Assembly (NCBI GenBank): GCA_964540815.1
Contig: CAZIOH010000006.1
Location: forward strand, 54,750-118,749
Source: CAZIOH01 sp964540815
GTDB lineage: Bacteria; Myxococcota_A; Polyangia; Fen-1088
Direction of reading: 5' to 3'
DNA length: 64,000 nucleotides
The translations under genes were made by a program, and so were the position numbers. Under the pieces are notes generated by a model. That model had not been told where the DNA came from. It saw only the letters and a list, made by a program, of their open reading frames with translations, and made no database searches. Below are positions 62,182 to 64,000 of this stretch, piece after piece (position 1 is the stretch's first letter; the number at the start of each line of letters is the position of its first letter).

Positions 62182-63408
62182 ATGACCGCTTCCTTCGCCG
62201 ATGCGTGGGTCACCCGGCGAGGCGCCGAGCTCTTGCTCGGTGGCCGGCCCTTCCGCTTCGTGGGGTTCAACGCCTACGATCTGCCCTTCAAGGCCAAAGC
62301 GGCGGAGGTGGATGCCGTGCTGCGCGCGGCGAGCGGGCTCGGGCTGCGGGTGGTGCGGACCTGGGCCTTCAACGGCAATCCGGGGAGCGCCTACGCGTTC
62401 TACGGGGCGGACGGCACGCCCAACGAGGAGCAGTTCCGGCGGGTGGATGGCATCCTCGAGAGCGCGCGGCGGCACGGGCTCAAGGTCATCCTGGTCCTCG
62501 AGAACTACTGGCCCGACTACGGGGGCATCGCCGCGACGGCGGCGCGCTTCGGCGTCGCCAAGCTGGAGTTCTTCAGCGATCCGCGTTGCCGCGCCGCCTA
62601 CCAGGATCACGTGGCGAACCTGGTGACGCGGGTGAACGCCATCAGCGGACGCCCGTACCTGGACGACCCGACCCTCTTCGCCTGGGAGCTGATGAACGAG
62701 CCGCGGATCGACGCGCGCGAGGACCCGACGCCCGATGGGCGGCTCGGCGACCCCACCGGGGCGCGGCTCGGCGCCTGGCTGGCGGACATGAGCCGCCACG
62801 TGAAGTCGCTCGACCCGCGCCACCTGGTCGGTCCCGGGGCAGAGGGGCACGGCTTTCGGGGCTGGGGCGGCACCACCGAAGGGTGGGGGGCCGACCCGCT
62901 CGGGGTCATGGACCAGCCCGACGTGGACTTCTTCACGTTCCATCCGTACCTGAACGAGTCCTGGGCGCGCCACACCGCGGCCGATGCGCGCCGGCTGGTG
63001 TCGGAGCTCGTCGCGGCTGGGCATGCGCGCGGCAAGCCCGTGCTCATGGAAGAGTGGGGGATCAACCAGACCGAGCCGCTGTTCGATCCGGCGGTGCCCG
63101 GCGTGACGGGGGTGCCGCCGGCAGAGGGCCGACTGATCCAGCCAGGTGCGGCGAGCTTCGCGCGGGCGCGCCGCGACTGGTATCGGCTGCTGCTGGAGGC
63201 GTTCCGGCGGGCCGGCGGCGACGGCAGCCTGGTGTGGATGCTCGAGACCGGGCTTAGGGAGCCGCACTTCGGGATCAGGCTCGACACCGAGCTCGGGCCG
63301 GGGGCCGGGGTGGGCGCGTCACCCACCGATCTCGACATCCTCGAGGTGCTGGCCGCGGAGGCGCTGGCGATCGGCGGTGGCGGCGGAGCAGGTGATCGGT
63401 CGGAATGA
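62182..63408 (+). CDS. GH5-like glycoside hydrolase (endo-beta-mannanase-like)
   Basis: A 408-residue TIM-barrel hydrolase of the GH5/cellulase clan A type without a recognisable signal peptide. Typical stretches are FRFVGFNAYDLPF, LRVVRTWAFNGNPG, VILVLENYWPDYGG, the acid/base Glu in FAWELMNEPR and the nucleophile Glu in PVLMEEWGINQTE. The pattern is that of plant and fungal endo-1,4-beta-mannosidase-like proteins, but substrate is not proven. Missing a signal peptide is odd for an extracellular mannanase; an intracellular oligosaccharide role is possible. The start is ATG 62182 without a strong Shine-Dalgarno sequence. It stands alone between the kinase cluster and an adenylate kinase gene. 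Confidence 0.82.
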   Translation: MTASFADAWVTRRGAELLLGGRPFRFVGFNAYDLPFKAKAAEVDAVLRAASGLGLRVVRTWAFNGNPGSAYAFYGADGTPNEEQFRRVDGILESARRHGLKVILVLENYWPDYGGIAATAARFGVAKLEFFSDPRCRAAYQDHVANLVTRVNAISGRPYLDDPTLFAWELMNEPRIDAREDPTPDGRLGDPTGARLGAWLADMSRHVKSLDPRHLVGPGAEGHGFRGWGGTTEGWGADPLGVMDQPDVDFFTFHPYLNESWARHTAADARRLVSELVAAGHARGKPVLMEEWGINQTEPLFDPAVPGVTGVPPAEGRLIQPGAASFARARRDWYRLLLEAFRRAGGDGSLVWMLETGLREPHFGIRLDTELGPGAGVGASPTDLDILEVLAAEALAIGGGGGAGDRSE

Positions 63409-63456
63409 GCGGGCGGCGACTCGACGGCGCGGGGCAATCGGGATATGTGAAGAACG

Positions 63457-64000
63457 ATGAACCGAGCCATCATCCTCTTCGGGTATCCGGGCAGTGGCAA
63501 GGGAACGCAGGGGCGCATCCTGAGCGCGCTGCCGGGGTTCCACCACGTGGCGGTGGGCGACATCCTGCGCGGCCTCACGGCGGCGCATCCGCTGCACGCC
63601 ACCGTGCAGGGCTACGTCCGCCAGGGCGACCTGGTCCCCGACGAGCTGGTGGTCGAGCTCTTCGGCGGGCACATTGCGGGTCTCAATTTGCCCGCCAGCG
63701 ACTTCATCATCGTCGACGGGATCCCCCGCAACCGCAAGCAGGTGGATCTGCTGAACCGGCTGGTGCAGGTGATCAAGATCTTCAAGCTGTCGGTCTACGA
63801 TGAGACCATCGTCATCGATCGCATGCGGCGGCGGGCCGCCGCCCAGAATCGCCCCGACGACGCCTCGGACGCGGTGATCCAGCATCGATTGACCGTGTAT
63901 CGTCGGGAGACCGAGTCGTGCATCACGACCTATCCAGGCACCATCCTCACGCGCATCCAGGCCAACCAGCCGGTGTTCGACGTGCACCTCGACATCATCA
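63457..64000 (+). CDS. Adenylate kinase-like protein, N-terminal part
   Basis: At least 181 residues; the gene runs off the right edge. Walker A GYPGSGKGTQ (residues 9-18), the VAVGDILRGLT lid/NMP-binding segment, the GDLVPDELVVELF motif and VDGIPRNRKQVDLL give an adenylate kinase/nucleoside monophosphate kinase. In the canonical enzyme the last motif is DG(F/Y)PR, so DGIPR is a variant, and the LID region appears short (no Cys-zinc cluster is visible in the part present). It transfers phosphate between ATP and AMP or another NMP. ATG 63457 is preceded by AAGAACG, a weak ribosome-binding site. Confidence 0.85.
   Translation, partial: MNRAIILFGYPGSGKGTQGRILSALPGFHHVAVGDILRGLTAAHPLHATVQGYVRQGDLVPDELVVELFGGHIAGLNLPASDFIIVDGIPRNRKQVDLLNRLVQVIKIFKLSVYDETIVIDRMRRRAAAQNRPDDASDAVIQHRLTVYRRETESCITTYPGTILTRIQANQPVFDVHLDII

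Overview
The window is about 70% G+C on both strands and reads as one continuous bacterial chromosome segment. Several traits point to a myxobacterium-like member of the Myxococcota, probably Polyangia: lipoproteins with long Gly/Ala/Ser-rich linkers followed by Cys-pair repeats, many FecR/ECF-sigma genes, large hybrid histidine kinases, an NtrC-type activator, and a TamAB system preceded by a small holin-like gene. This taxonomic call is inference from gene style. The assembly is draft-like: a run of exactly 100 N (12452-12551) is flanked by two identical 55-bp sequences, which looks like an unmerged contig overlap rather than missing DNA.

Layout. 1-1.35 kb: end of a class-III aminotransferase and PgpA. 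1.47-8.7 kb (minus): holin-like protein, TamA, TamB. 9.0-13.0 kb (minus): a type-II NADH dehydrogenase carrying a C-terminal cyclic-nucleotide-binding domain, downstream of a membrane class-III adenylate cyclase (the gene interrupted by the N run). 13.1 kb: a perfect 26-bp palindrome in the divergent promoter region. 13.2-19.1 kb (plus): GH63-type glucosidase, GH133 debranching enzyme, glucose-dehydrogenase-like SDR. 19.3 kb: 49-bp tandem repeats. 19.5-26.4 kb: TolC/HlyD/RND efflux operon whose RND reading frame runs without a stop into a GH16 glucanase domain. 26.4-35.9 kb: GFA protein, methyltransferase, a large AsmA/TamB-like protein, a beta-barrel protein, tRNA-Leu(UAG), an atypical SDR and an MgtA-type P-ATPase.

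36.1-44.4 kb holds the most interesting system. Two paralogous cassettes lie side by side, each with a predicted outer-membrane protein, an ECF-type sigma factor, a membrane FecR/TPR protein and a Cys-rich exported protein. Three of their transcription starts carry the same bipartite element, TGCCTG-15 bp-CGGTAC, at identical spacing: before sigma A, before FecR A and before sigma B. A weaker copy precedes a tri-haem lipoprotein gene. I read this as an autoregulated, probably cross-talking, envelope-signalling regulon that I do not recognise as a described system.

44.5-64 kb: c-type cytochromes, a zinc alcohol dehydrogenase, an O2-sensing-like two-component group (globin-coupled kinase, REC-PAS kinase, convergent NtrC-type activator), a small stress-type operon, a three-domain universal stress protein, and a run of CheY-like regulators and hybrid kinases chained by stop/start overlaps. 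The window ends with a GH5-like hydrolase and the start of an adenylate kinase.
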